A stretch of DNA of 64,000 bases from NCBI GenBank assembly GCA_039707655.1, contig CM077668.1, positions 62,885,086 through 62,949,085 of the forward strand. The letters are read 5' to 3'. The notes beneath the pieces were generated by a model. The model was given only the letters and a program-made list of their open reading frames with translations, ran no database searches and was not told where the DNA came from. This DNA is from Elymus sibiricus. Taxonomy: Eukaryota; Streptophyta; Magnoliopsida; Poales; Poaceae. Made by a program: the position numbers and the translations under genes. The first letter of the stretch is position 1. Every line of letters begins with the position of its first letter. Shown here piece by piece: positions 1-11,200 of the stretch.

Positions 1-3000
1 CGGGCATCCGACGTCACCAAAAAGAAGGAGAAAGGCATTCAGGCACCGCAAATCCAAGAAACTCCGAATACAGGCCGGCACGAAAAGCGAAATGACCAAA
101 GGGATTGGGGCTGTTTCGGCACCAAAAAAAGTGTCACTATGCTAAACACATCGAATATCCGTCTCTTTATGTGGGAGCGAACCATCTTCGCTTACGGGTC
201 TACCGATCCTATAGCTCCAATATAGATTTAAGTAACTTGGCAGAAAAAAATGCGGAAAAACGGTTTTGGATGGAAGAGGTAGATGAGAAAGACTTTCCAC
301 TTAGAGTCAGAAGTCCACGCTAGATGACCGATCTTTATGACCTTGAGGAAAATTACCTATCTTGAATTAATACACCAAAATCGGTTATTTCAATCGATCC
401 ACGAAAGGAATTGATCACCACGATAATGTGACGCAAGGCAAAATCTGTAATCAACATCGGTTATGTGAAATAGGTCATTTGAGAAAAAAAGAGAGAATAG
501 GACAATCTATATGTTTAACACAAGCGGTTAAGTCGATAGCTTTCTTAAGGAACAGCTAAAGAAAACGCTCTCACGAATCCTATTTTCTGATTATGTATGC
601 CGCGACATTACGATTCGGAGCGATAGCGAATTCATACGAGGACTACGAAGCGAATAATTGCATTCCTTCCAGGAGGTCGAGCGCACGCTTTCCTCGGTTT
701 CGAATCAAGGGACAAAGATAGATCCTCGGTAACGGCAAAGGGGATAGCCTTGCTTTTGAACATTCATGTGCATATATTTTCATTAGATGTGCAATCGAAA
801 TCAGTAGGAGAGAAACTTTCATCCCTATATTTCCACTGAAATGGAATTAGCGATACCTTTGCTTTTAGTTTGAATTCATGAATCCTGTTTCTAGTGGCGA
901 GTAACTACTACGAAAGGTACGGAAAACGGGAAAGGCAAAGCACAGGAAAGAAGAATATATTCAATAATGTCATCCTTGTTTCGGTACCGGATTCAACTTG
1001 TCGAGGCTTCTGCTCGTAACGTCACTCACTGGATCAAATCAAAGGGCTCGGTTTCTGCTCCTAGGCAAAGGCAAAGTAAATTCAATAGGAATCCGAATCC
1101 TAAAAGGCAAGACCCAAACCACCGGTCGATCAACAGTTCTTCTTTCACTTCCATCTCTTGATACCTATTTTCTTGCTTTTCTTACCACTGCTGTAGTGAA
1201 CCGCATCTCTAAGCACCGGGAGTCGTGAACCGCGCACAAGGTCCTTCTTAAACTAGAAATAAGTGAAATAATTGTTCTGGGTCACCTTGGCTTTTGTGTT
1301 CAGTAGTTAGTAGGGGAAGTTGCCCGGCTTGGTATCTCTCTTCCCTGTAGAAAACCAATCACAAGTCCCTCCTTCTTGTAAAAGGAAGGTTCTATACTTC
1401 TGGTTATGCCAGTTATCTTAACGGTCAGTTATAGAAATCTTGCTTATGGCTCTCTAGCAAAGAGGTGGAACCAGATTATCTACCTTTGCCTTCCCCTGTG
1501 ATTCTTAAACTAACTCTAAGCTAACTCGCAACTCGAAGATCCCATGGACCACGGCAGGAATGGGCAACCCTATTCTTAGTCATAATGTCAATAGGGCGTG
1601 AAATGACGGACGACAATAGTCTTTCTCTTTTTTCACTCGAGCCAAACTAAGTGTTTTCCCGGAACGGAATAGCGGAAATTCCATACGTTGATCACCAATG
1701 TTGCATGTCTTTCCTTAAGCTGGAGTACTTTGAGTTAGAAGGCCTACTTTATTCGTCCTTTTAAAGCCTACTTATTCGTCTAGCTATTTCCAATTCTAAT
1801 AAATAACCCGATCATATCATATCTTGGAAAACCCTAAGACTACCCAAGGCTGTACCCTACAGTGTTACCTATAGTCTATACTTGTGTATACGTTGCCTTC
1901 TGGGGTGGCAAGCTAGAACCAAGTAGTCTAGGTATCAATTCCAATTTAAGTCAATGATCCTCATTTTCTCCAACATTAAGAAGATTATTGGTAAGGTGAC
2001 CAACCATCACGCAGGATTCCGGGTCGGAGTAGCACCTCTTGCCTGATATATACAGGTCGTTACTGGCGATTCGTTTGTGCCCTATGGTGTTCAATTGCCC
2101 GTTTGTTCCCTCCCCCTCGGGACGGGTCAACCTACTTTGCCCGCTCAGGCGCTCCAAAATGCTCTGACTAGACCGCCGACACCCATGATTTGTCCATCAT
2201 TCAAAATGGCATTTCGTAAGGGCTCATAAGGTAGGAGGAATCAAAGATCCTCCGTGCACTTTCGCCTAGAGTTAGTTTTTTTTTTCACTACTGTCTGAGT
2301 GGTGGCTAAACCCTGAAACTTTTCCTTGAAATGAAATAAAGATCTAACTTTATTCCAGTAGTGGTTTCCGCAAATGTAGATAATCTTGTTGATTAACACC
2401 CACTTTCCATACCCTGCAATTCAGAGGCCATCACCTCTGGTCTTTTAGTAACATATCAGTAAACAAGGCTCTCCTCGTGTAGCTTTTTGTTCTCGAGGAA
2501 GAAAATCTCATTGATTACTTATAATGCCGGATGAAGCAAGTTACAGCATTGGTTCTTTCGTGATTCACGTATATTGGAAATCTCTTTCTTTAGGAAATGG
2601 GATGGCATTCAATTCTAACTTAGGGATTCTCTTCTTCCTGAACATTCATGAAAAGAAGGACTCTGGCTTTAATGCTAAAGTTTAGTACTGGGCCGAGCGT
2701 ACTTACCTACTTAGACAAGAGGGATACTTATAGATCTCTATGAGCGTAAGGCAAAGTGGGCAAGACTACTTCCACAACTACATTTTCGCTTAAGCAGGAC
2801 CTGTGAGACCTCGAAGCAACCGTCTACTACTAGTTATAGATGCTATTTCTAATTGAATAGAATGGATGCTTCACAGCGGTTCTGCGACAGGCAGGGCAGC
2901 CGGGTGAACATAGGCAGCTGTTCCTATAGAACACAAGTCTTTCTCTAAAGCACGACCTTCCGATTGGACTACGTCTGGTCTCTATCCTTTTTATTCCAAA

Positions 3001-3664
3001 AATGGGTCCTCGATCAAAATGATCTGGTGTCTATGTCCATGCCTGAGGTTGGTAAACCCTATATCTATTGCGGGGTGGTTTGAGGAAGGGACAGCTTGTA
3101 ACCCACGACTTACTACTACGAAGATTCTGGCGGAGAGCTTTTCACATATAGATAGGTCGGGATGAGGAAGCTCCGTAGTCAACTAATAGATAGAAAATCC
3201 ACCTTGTGAACCGTGTTTGTCTTAAAGTACTGTCTGAGAAGGAATATACCTGTTCCAATCCCTCTAGTGGCTATACTGATTGACATAGGTAGCTTTCATA
3301 GTCAAAGCTCACAGGGCCAAATGCTCTATTGGAGTGGGCACGAACACACACAATCAAGGTTCGAAGAACTTCTACTTCACGCCTTGAGGATTCTATGACG
3401 CTCACTCAATGGTGTTGTGGCGATTGCAAGCAATCAATAAACGAGGAAGCCAAATTATGGATCCAGGAAGGCTGCATCAGAAGGAAGAGTAGGTGTTGCT
3501 ATGCCGTTGGCTGGGACTGAGACAGAGAGAGGGGAGCATAGCCCCTATGATCCCGGTAAAGAGTTCCAACTAAGCTCTTCTCAGGTTCTTTCTTTCTCTT
3601 CCATTCTTATGTTTATATATTAAAGTGTAGTTTTCTTACTTAAATATAATAATATTAATCTAAT
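1..3664. other. Organellar spacer, no recognised gene
   Basis: Only short open frames (up to about 75 codons) occur on either strand and none matched a mitochondrial or plastid protein that I recognise. No tRNA-like T-arm or rRNA core was seen. I read it as mitochondrial intergenic DNA. Parts could belong to group II introns or to DNA of other origin, which cannot be judged by eye. Confidence 0.5.
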
Positions 3665-3771
3665 ATGCCCATTGGTGTTCCAAAAGTACCTTACCGGATT
3701 CCCGGAGATGAAGAAGCGACTTGGGTTGACTTATACAATGTTATGTATCGAGAAAGGACACTTTTTTTTAG
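3665..3771 (+). pseudogene. clpP: Plastid clpP 5' fragment (first ~35 codons), MTPT inside the NUMT
   Basis: The frame from ATG at 3665 starts [20 protein letters not shown] and runs on through [11 protein letters not shown]. This is the N-terminus of the plastid ATP-dependent Clp protease proteolytic subunit of grasses. The match ends at the T-run near 3765-3771, and the frame hits a stop soon afterwards. The catalytic Ser, His and Asp lie further on in the family and are absent. The AT-rich stretch just upstream (about 3600-3664) may be clpP 5' flank carried along. Because mitochondrial markers flank it, the simplest history is plastid to mitochondrion to nucleus. A 116-codon frame starting at 3672 overlaps it in a different register and is not a gene. 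Confidence 0.85.
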
Positions 3772-4374
3772 TTCACTGCCCTATACATAGAAAGAAGTGC
3801 TTTTCCACCGGTATCAACATTCTATCTGGAATCAGTAGCGATAATTGTTGTATTGTGAGCCAGCCCCGTAAGACACTACGCACCTCCAAATTCTATATGA
3901 TTTTTCCAATCTTTTCATTTATACGACCTGCAAATAAGATAAGATCTTGGCTCGCCCTACAAAAAAACAACTATATGCCCTATAAACTTGCTTGCTTCTT
4001 CGAATCTCGAAATAACATATAGAAAGTGTTTCTGTGATGAGACCATTCTCGATCGATAAATGCGATAGGAGCCTATGTGTTTCACGGGCAGCCGGCCAAT
4101 AGGGGAAGGTTGTGAATCCGGCGAACCGACCGCTTTAAGAACGTGATTGTCTTCTCTCACTCAGTTATCAATTGACAAAGATGACCCATTCTTTTTCGCC
4201 CTAAAAACTACAATGGTATGGTACTTTTTCTTCAAATCGAGATTGTGTGGGTGTCCGCTCATGTTCACGTTACATGCTAAATCAGGCTTTCCTTGGAAAA
4301 ACCAAGGACAACCCCTATCTCAGTCTCCTTTCTCTTTTCGGGAGCAGAGCTGAAAAAGATGGAGTTACCTGGAG
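3772..4374. other. Spacer / leader upstream of atp4
   Basis: This stretch sits between the clpP fragment and atp4. In many plants nad4L lies just upstream of atp4 and the two are co-transcribed. I looked for the nad4L reading frame, allowing an ACG start, and did not see it. The stretch probably holds the atp4 5' leader, but no promoter could be identified by eye. Confidence 0.4.
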
Positions 4375-4953
4375 ATGAGATTGATTTCTACGGATATGAA
4401 GGATAGAAATATGCTATTTGCTGCTATTCCATCTATTTGTGCATCAAGTCCGAAGAAGATCTCAATCTATAATGAAGAAATGATAGTAGCTCGTTGTTTT
4501 ATCGGCTTTCTCATATTCAGTCGGAAGAGTTTAGGTAAGACTTTCAAAGAAACTCTCGACGGGAGAATCGAGTCTATTCAGGAAGAATTGCAGCAATTCT
4601 TCAATCCTAACGAAGTAATTCCGGAGGAATCCAATGAACAACAACGATTACTTAGGATCAGCTTGCGAATTTGCAGCACCGTAGTAGAATCATTACCAAC
4701 GGCACGCTGTGCGCCTAAGTGCGAAAAGACAGTGCAAGCTTTGTTATGCCGAAACCTAAATGTAAAGTCAGCAACACTTCTAAATGCCACTTCTTCCCGC
4801 CGCATCCGTCTTCAGGACGATATAGTCACAGGTTTTCACTTTTCAGTGAGTGAAAGATTTGTATCCGGGTCTACGTTCAAAGCTTCTACCATAGACCTAA
4901 TTCGAGAAGGCTTGATAGTCCTAAGAAAGGTGAGGGTGGGGGGTTCTATTTAG
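4375..4953 (+). CDS. atp4: ATP synthase subunit 4 (F0 subunit b-like; orf25/MI25), mitochondrial gene copy
   Basis: This is an uninterrupted 192-codon frame, the usual length of the grass protein. In the mitochondrion Atp4 is the peripheral-stalk subunit of the F1F0 ATP synthase, membrane-anchored near its N-terminus. Recognisable stretches include MLFAAIPSICASSPKKISIY, the hydrophobic segment FIGFLIFSRKSLGKTF and the C-terminal LIREGLIVLRKVRVGGSI. The ATG at 4375 gives the normal N-terminus (MRLISTDMKD). As a NUMT copy it would lack mitochondrial transcription, C-to-U RNA editing and an import presequence, so it should be non-functional in the nucleus despite being open. Identity is very secure. 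Whether it differs from the resident organelle gene cannot be told here. Confidence 0.95.
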   Translation: MRLISTDMKDRNMLFAAIPSICASSPKKISIYNEEMIVARCFIGFLIFSRKSLGKTFKETLDGRIESIQEELQQFFNPNEVIPEESNEQQRLLRISLRICSTVVESLPTARCAPKCEKTVQALLCRNLNVKSATLLNATSSRRIRLQDDIVTGFHFSVSERFVSGSTFKASTIDLIREGLIVLRKVRVGGSI

Positions 4954-7900
4954 GAAGAATAAGAAGAATCTCATTCATGTGTTCATGCTAACAGAAGAGC
5001 GGATCCAATACACATAAGACTTTTTAGCAGGAAATTCCTAATGTAAATGATGAATTTGGGATGTCATGCCCCACAAGTTAGTTGCCCAAGCGCTCCCTAG
5101 GAGGGCAGTCTACCACAAGATAGAGTTTGAGCCTGGAGCCAAAGCCCCAACCCCTCCATTTTAGGTTTTTATCAGGAAAGAATTTCTGGAAGTCATATCG
5201 GCCAGATAAGCCTCTGACGGCTCCATATTGATTTTTCCCCAGTTTTCTTTCAGAAGAAGCGGGAGCCATTTTGCATTGAAACTCGGTATCAGCAGAGTCA
5301 TCTCCTGAGAAAGACTTCTTTCTTATTTATACAAGATTTCAGAGAACATAGTGAAGCCCTCAAAGCGCTAACAAAGTCGTAAGTAGAGAAGTTTTCCAAA
5401 AAGATACCTCGTTTTTCCATTAAGTGTGCGTTGTCTGATGAAGAATAACGGGGGAGCCAACTCAATAACCTAGCGGAGGAACCGTCCGGACTTGAAACAG
5501 CGGATGCAACCCTTGCATTTCGTTCTTTTGTTCTTTACTCTATTTTCGCTTTGGCACTCACTTCCTTTGGAATAAGGGCATTTTTCTTCTCTACTCGTTC
5601 CGTTGACCATCAAACAGTTTCTTAATTATGTTATGTCAAATGATGGGAAAAAGGAAGGAGTAATCAAAAAAGACTAGAACTACCCGATCCGTTGAAATAC
5701 GATACGAAGGAAACGGACTTCAATCCCTCATTCTTATTGTTTGTTCTTCTGATCCCCTTGTTTTTCACTCGCTTAATTCGGAAGAGGAAAACGACAGCAG
5801 CTAAAGTGAGAAATAAACAACTGCTCGGAAAGCTTCGGTTTGAGCGTTGGTTTTGATGACAGTGAAGAAAGCTCGCCCAAAAGACGTACGTGGAACCAAT
5901 GATACCAAAAAAAGAATCAAATATGAGGAGAACTGGGTGCATTGGTAAACGGCTCCGCCATAGCTTGTACGACTTCTGAATCCTATTAATGGCGCTCTCC
6001 GAATAAATAAGTAGATACAGGCGGACTACATACACGTGCTCTCCGAGTAGGGAAAGTGAGAAATCTACGGTCTTCCATCCGCGGATGTGACAAATCCAAT
6101 CCAATTTGGTCTTGTCCCGTGGCTCGGACCCGGTCGCGTAAATGCAGCTACCACTACGACGGGATACTCTAGTAATTTACTCTGTTTCAATCCCTATTTG
6201 GCCATTCAACAGTAGCGTACGGCCTTTGGAAAGCATCTCTTCCTAGAGGGGACTCCCGCTTGTGATCTTCTTCCTTGGGTCGGAGAAAATATAACTTACC
6301 AATTGGAAATGGAAATGCCGAATGAATTGAACGAAACTACGGAAACTGTGGTTGAGCTTGCCTGTCATCAACGAAGGATGGTTGTGAAGTTGGTGGAAGA
6401 AAGCAAACCAATGAATGCAGCTAGTCACCCCGAAAGGCGAGCCCATGTCTTTTGAGAAACTGACACAACCTGTTGTGTTGACTTATCTTATACTAAGGGT
6501 CTGTCCCAGCCAACAAGGGATTTCTCATAATTCTAGGATGAAACAGCATCATATCTCAGCTTGATTATGAGAGAGATTGAAGTGAAAGAACCCGGTTTCA
6601 GAGCGTGGAAACGGAAAAGAATGAGGTGAAAGGGCCGACCCATGCGGCCCACTTAGAATGTGCTTTGACTTCCCCAGGTTGTACAATAGCACTATTTTCT
6701 GGACCCAAGTTCGAAAGGATTAGGGCACTGGATTGAAGAATAGCTCAGTCCGATAGAAACTTAGGTTGGGCTGGCGGAGGGATGAGTGGAGCTTCTGTAT
6801 GACATGTACTGGTGTTTCATTAGTCCCTTGATCGGGTACCCGAAGCTCGCTTTGAGGAAGCAGTGCCATTTGGTTCTTCCTTCTTTCACGTCCATCCGCG
6901 AATGATTTGATAATTCTTTTCATCACTGTTTGGATCGCAGACTTGACCGTTGTCTATAGAAAGAAAGTGCTCACTCGTTTTCTGTTTGTTTTCATGTGCG
7001 CATACACTCAGCCTAATTTAGTAAGTGTGAAGTGGAAGGGCGAGTACGGGTGAAAGCCCACTACCTTCCGGATAAAAGATATGCTCGATTTATAGATAGC
7101 TTTGCTTCACTATATAGCGTGGGACGAATTGATAAGCTCTGAATGCAGGAAGGGAAACCTTAGAGCTTTCTTCGCTTATCTTCCCAAGCAGACCATATGA
7201 TTCTCATTATTCTATTTCTCTGTCTTTCCAACCAGCATTCCCGCTTATTCTGATTGGAGTGATGTGTGGTACCGGGGATAATGCAATTGATGGTGCTTGT
7301 GGCCCCACGGAATGACCGTATAAAAGGAAATAGGCAGCAAGGGAGTTGGGTAGACTAAAGATACTGCCTTTAGTCCTCTGCGGCCTTTTTTTTTTAAGTC
7401 GAGTCGTAAGGAAAGATCGATAGGATTTGGTCCATTTGGTGTCCTTCCAGACGGAGATGCGAGAACCCTTTCTGCTTTGACCGCTTGCCCTCCTGGCACA
7501 GATGTGGGAAAAGGTCTCAGTTGCGGAATCAAATATGAATGAAGTTAGAACAATCAGCGTAAGCTCTTTCTCTAGGGCCACTATCAATAATGACAAGAAC
7601 TCTTACCAACTAGCTTAACGCATCCGGTCTCCTTCTCCTTCGTACCCCTAGCGGATATGAATAATAGGAAGAAACAGGTCCTTTCTAAAGGCGGGCATTA
7701 GACCAGAGTTTCGTGAGCCGGAGAAGATCGATAAATCTTAGAACTTGCTCGTTTGCAGGAGGAGGCGGTGGTATGACTCCGTCCGTTGAACGAGCATTTC
7801 GTGCCACCTGTTCGGCGTCCACATCCACTACCATTTTCTGATCCCAGTATCTATAGCAAAATCGCTATTTGCCTCACTCTATAGAAGGCCTCCCGTATGT

Positions 7901-8184
7901 AAGATCACCAACCAAGTTCCTTTCTTCTTTTGTTTGTGCCATCTTTACCAACTTCTACTTCTTGGCTGGCTTGATGCTTACAGGTCTTGCCTCTGCTGAT
8001 ACTGGTCATGGGGACAAGAACTCCGTGGGAAGAGAGCAGATACCAATCCTAAACAACCCTTAGAATGGCCTCATCCAAACGGATGATTGTCATTGATAAG
8101 ACGGGCAGGTGGTATGTTGATACTGAGCCGCTTCCCCTGTAGTTGTTAGCTCGTTCTTGACAAATCCGATCGGGTCTTCATAAT
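4954..8184. other. Organellar spacer, unrecognised ORFs
   Basis: No standard mitochondrial gene was recognised. The longest frames are on the minus strand: 5664-6104 (146 codons, hydrophobic stretches) and 7207-7596 (129 codons). Both look like the anonymous, often chimeric ORFs common in plant mitochondrial spacers; I assign no function. A plus-strand stretch at about 6243-6440 reads openly in more than one frame but matches nothing I know. Confidence 0.45.
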
Positions 8185-8256
8185 CTGGAGTAAAAGGATT
8201 CGAACCTTTGCATGCCGATACCAAAAACCGATGCCTTACCACTTGGCTATACTCCA
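8185..8256 (-). tRNA. trnQ: tRNA-Gln (UUG), mitochondrial type
   Basis: On the minus strand a 72-nt cloverleaf can be drawn. The acceptor stem TGGAGTA pairs perfectly with TACTCCA over 7 bp, with discriminator G. The D-arm region is AGCCAAGTGGTAAGGCA. The anticodon loop holds TTG, reading Gln CAA/CAG. The T-arm contains the canonical GGTTCGAATCC. No CCA is encoded. It fits native plant mitochondrial trnQ, though I did not separate this from a plastid-derived copy by alignment. Together with atp4 and ccmB it supports a mitochondrial origin for the block. Confidence 0.93.
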
Positions 8257-11200
8257 AACAAACGGTAGGTTCCTGGAGAACCGTGGAAACTAGTTAGTTC
8301 AAATCGAACTCAAAAGCAATGCGCATTATCTACGCCTTTTTTTGATTCACCAAGACCCGCTAAAGGCTGATACAAACGAATAGTGGGAGTTCTTTCTTAC
8401 GAATATAAATGGAGGAAATATCCCTAGTACCTTTGTCCTCTGCAAAGATCATAAGATCAGATGGAGTTGGATTGATTTCTCGCATCTACTAGATCAGAGA
8501 TCAGAGTCAGGGGAGCTCTCGTAAGTGAGCCTAAGTAAGTAGTGTGGTTCGAGCGGATTAGTCACCGCTGAGTTCTGCTTTCCTCGCAGAGTTGGTTTTA
8601 GCCGGAACCGCGCTCTTGCCTTCTTCTTGTGCCCCTTGATTATTGATCTGAATTCAAGTTAGATTAGAGAATACCGGTGCCTTTTGATCCACCCTTAGGT
8701 TTTAAAACTGTGGAGGTTCAGTTACAAAATGCAGTTTATGAGGCTGCTTTGTATGCCAGTGTGCAGGAAGGAGAGTTGGAAGATATACCTAGATCCCCCA
8801 ATAGAGAAAAGAGCGAGCAGGTTACCTACTCTTGTGGTGGATGGCGGCACTAGAAGTTGATGCTTTTTATGGACGGACATAGAAATTCGATTTCCAATAG
8901 AGCTGCAAACGCTACTGTAAGCCGAAGATGAATGCTGGCCAAAAGTAAGCAAAGCAGGAGAGGCATCGTTTCCTTCAGTTGGTCAACCAACAGGTCTCCT
9001 CACTCTAGCATTTCTTCTTTGTTCGGTCGCAAGGCAGGGAAATGGAGGATTTGTTTCTGCTCTGTCCTTTACCGCATCGATGGATTCAATTTCAGTGGAT
9101 AGAGCTCAACCTGTTGCCATCGTCATTTCAATCACAATTCACTTGGTAGGTAGACGCTTGTTCCGACCTCCATAGTGGCACTTTGACCTTTTCTCAATAA
9201 CATCTACTTCTAATCTGCTTGAACGGCCCTCTTGTCATTTGACCCATAATTGAACGAGATGACACCCACCAATATCTTCCAACACAGGATCTCCCTTACA
9301 GGGCCGTCCTTCTCTCTTTCTTCCCAAGAACATCGGGGGTCTGCTCTCTGAACGAGTCAGCACCAGCCCCGTTACCAATATGGGGATCTCGGCCATGAGA
9401 ACTTGTAGAACTTGTCTCTTGAATTGCACCCCCCCTAGGCCGACCAGCTAAGTAGGACCCACTTAGCAAAACAGGTCTATAGGGCGCTAGGGAAGGGGTA
9501 TAGAATGGTACTTGAATCTATCTATAGACATAGGATCCCCCAGCCACTGGAATCCATTGGTTTCTGTCTCAATTCGTCATTTGAACTGAAACTAACCACG
9601 AAGGGAAAAGAAAAGAAGGATTCTAGTTTGCCACTACTTGGACTCAACTTGGACTTTCGGAGGAGAAAACCATTTCCATTAATATATGACTCAGTCATAG
9701 CCAAGAGATCATCATTCTAATAACAAGGATCTAGTTTATATATCTCGAATTGGGTTCCATAAGATGCCAAAATAGTGGAAGTACCATCACGTCTACCTAA
9801 AGCAAATGGTTTCTATAGATTGAGAAATGGTTTCTATAGAATGAGATATAGTCGAATGTACCTTTAATACTTCACGTGCATTCTTCGCTTATAAATTTAG
9901 CCAAGATCCAAACATCTCAATCTCTTCATACGTTCTTCCTGTTGAACTCTTCTTTTCGCTCAACAAATGCAAGTTCGTCAGGGTTTGGTTACTAGTTTTC
10001 TTGGAAGGGTTTTCTCCCTTGATCTTTTCCCTTGTTTTATGATTGGAATGAAAGTAGGATTGTTTATCCAATCCAAACTATTTATTGAGGGAAAGTAAGA
10101 TCAATAGTTGGCCCTATTGTCTGTGCTCTGTTCTGTTAAGGATTTCTGTATTGGAAACATAGGCATCCTGCTATTCCCTGCTCTAGTTTCAGTTCAGTCA
10201 TAAACCTATTGCCCGGGTCCTTTGATACTTGATTTCCTGGGTCAACGGTACCTAGATTCCCCTTTGGCTTGATCTTACCTTGGATTTCTGATTGGAATAC
10301 AGATTGGATAAACAAGAGGAACTTGGAAAAGAGGGTTGGCCAAAGCATAACGATAGTGCATTCAATCGATTCCACTCTAGTTTTTCATATCTTTTCCCTC
10401 AATAAATAGTTTATATATGAAAGAAAGTGCCAACTTATTGTTCTTGGAATGCTGATTTCCATGGATTTCTTCTTGGCATATCCCCCCTGATTTGATGACC
10501 TGGCTAAAACATCTATTCCTTTTTTCTGGAATTGCTGCCGAAAGCCTGTTTGCAGCATCCATAGCAATACGTGTTAGTACTCAATTTCTTTGATTTTCAT
10601 TTGATGAAGTGAAGACACTTATCTATATACCATTTATAGAGTGGTAGAGTAATCTTGCAATGCGGCATGAATTGGATGACTTAATAGTTTTCTGCAGTTT
10701 AGTACTAACATGCCTGTGTGGTGAACTAACTACCTTGGGAAGCAACAAATATGCCCCCAATCACGCTGCCTATGTGAACAAATTCTAAAACTTTGCATAA
10801 GCAGCTTAATTAAGTAGAAAAACCTAATCGATAGCCTACTACTTATACTTCTTACTTTCACTTTGATTTATACTTTGACTTTCGATACCTCTCCCCTAGT
10901 GTACTCGAGAGCTTGAAGGGGAAGACAGACTAGAAGACTTCCACACCATAACTTCCTTCCTTGGCTGACTGCCTGGCCTTCAAGAAACTAGAAAAACTGT
11001 AATAACTCACTTCACTATGATAACTATCTTTCGAACAGGACTACTACTTAAAGGCTAAAAAGACCTACCGCGACTGGCTCACTTGCTTGAAGGACTAATG
11101 AAAACACGTCGAACTAGCTAAAAGGACGTAAGCTAACAGCGAAACTCAAACAAAAACGGATGCTGACTCCGATATAGATATTGAGGATTTTCTACAAGCC

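Noticed and set aside
3672..4022. 116-codon ORF overlapping the clpP fragment
   Set aside because: It reads clpP sequence in the wrong register and then unrelated spacer; an accidental frame.
3772..4374. nad4L upstream of atp4
   Set aside because: Expected from common plant gene order, but no matching reading frame was found in any register.
5664..6104. Mitochondrial membrane protein gene on the minus strand
   Set aside because: Open for 146 codons with hydrophobic stretches, but it matches no mitochondrial protein I recognise; kept only as an anonymous ORF.
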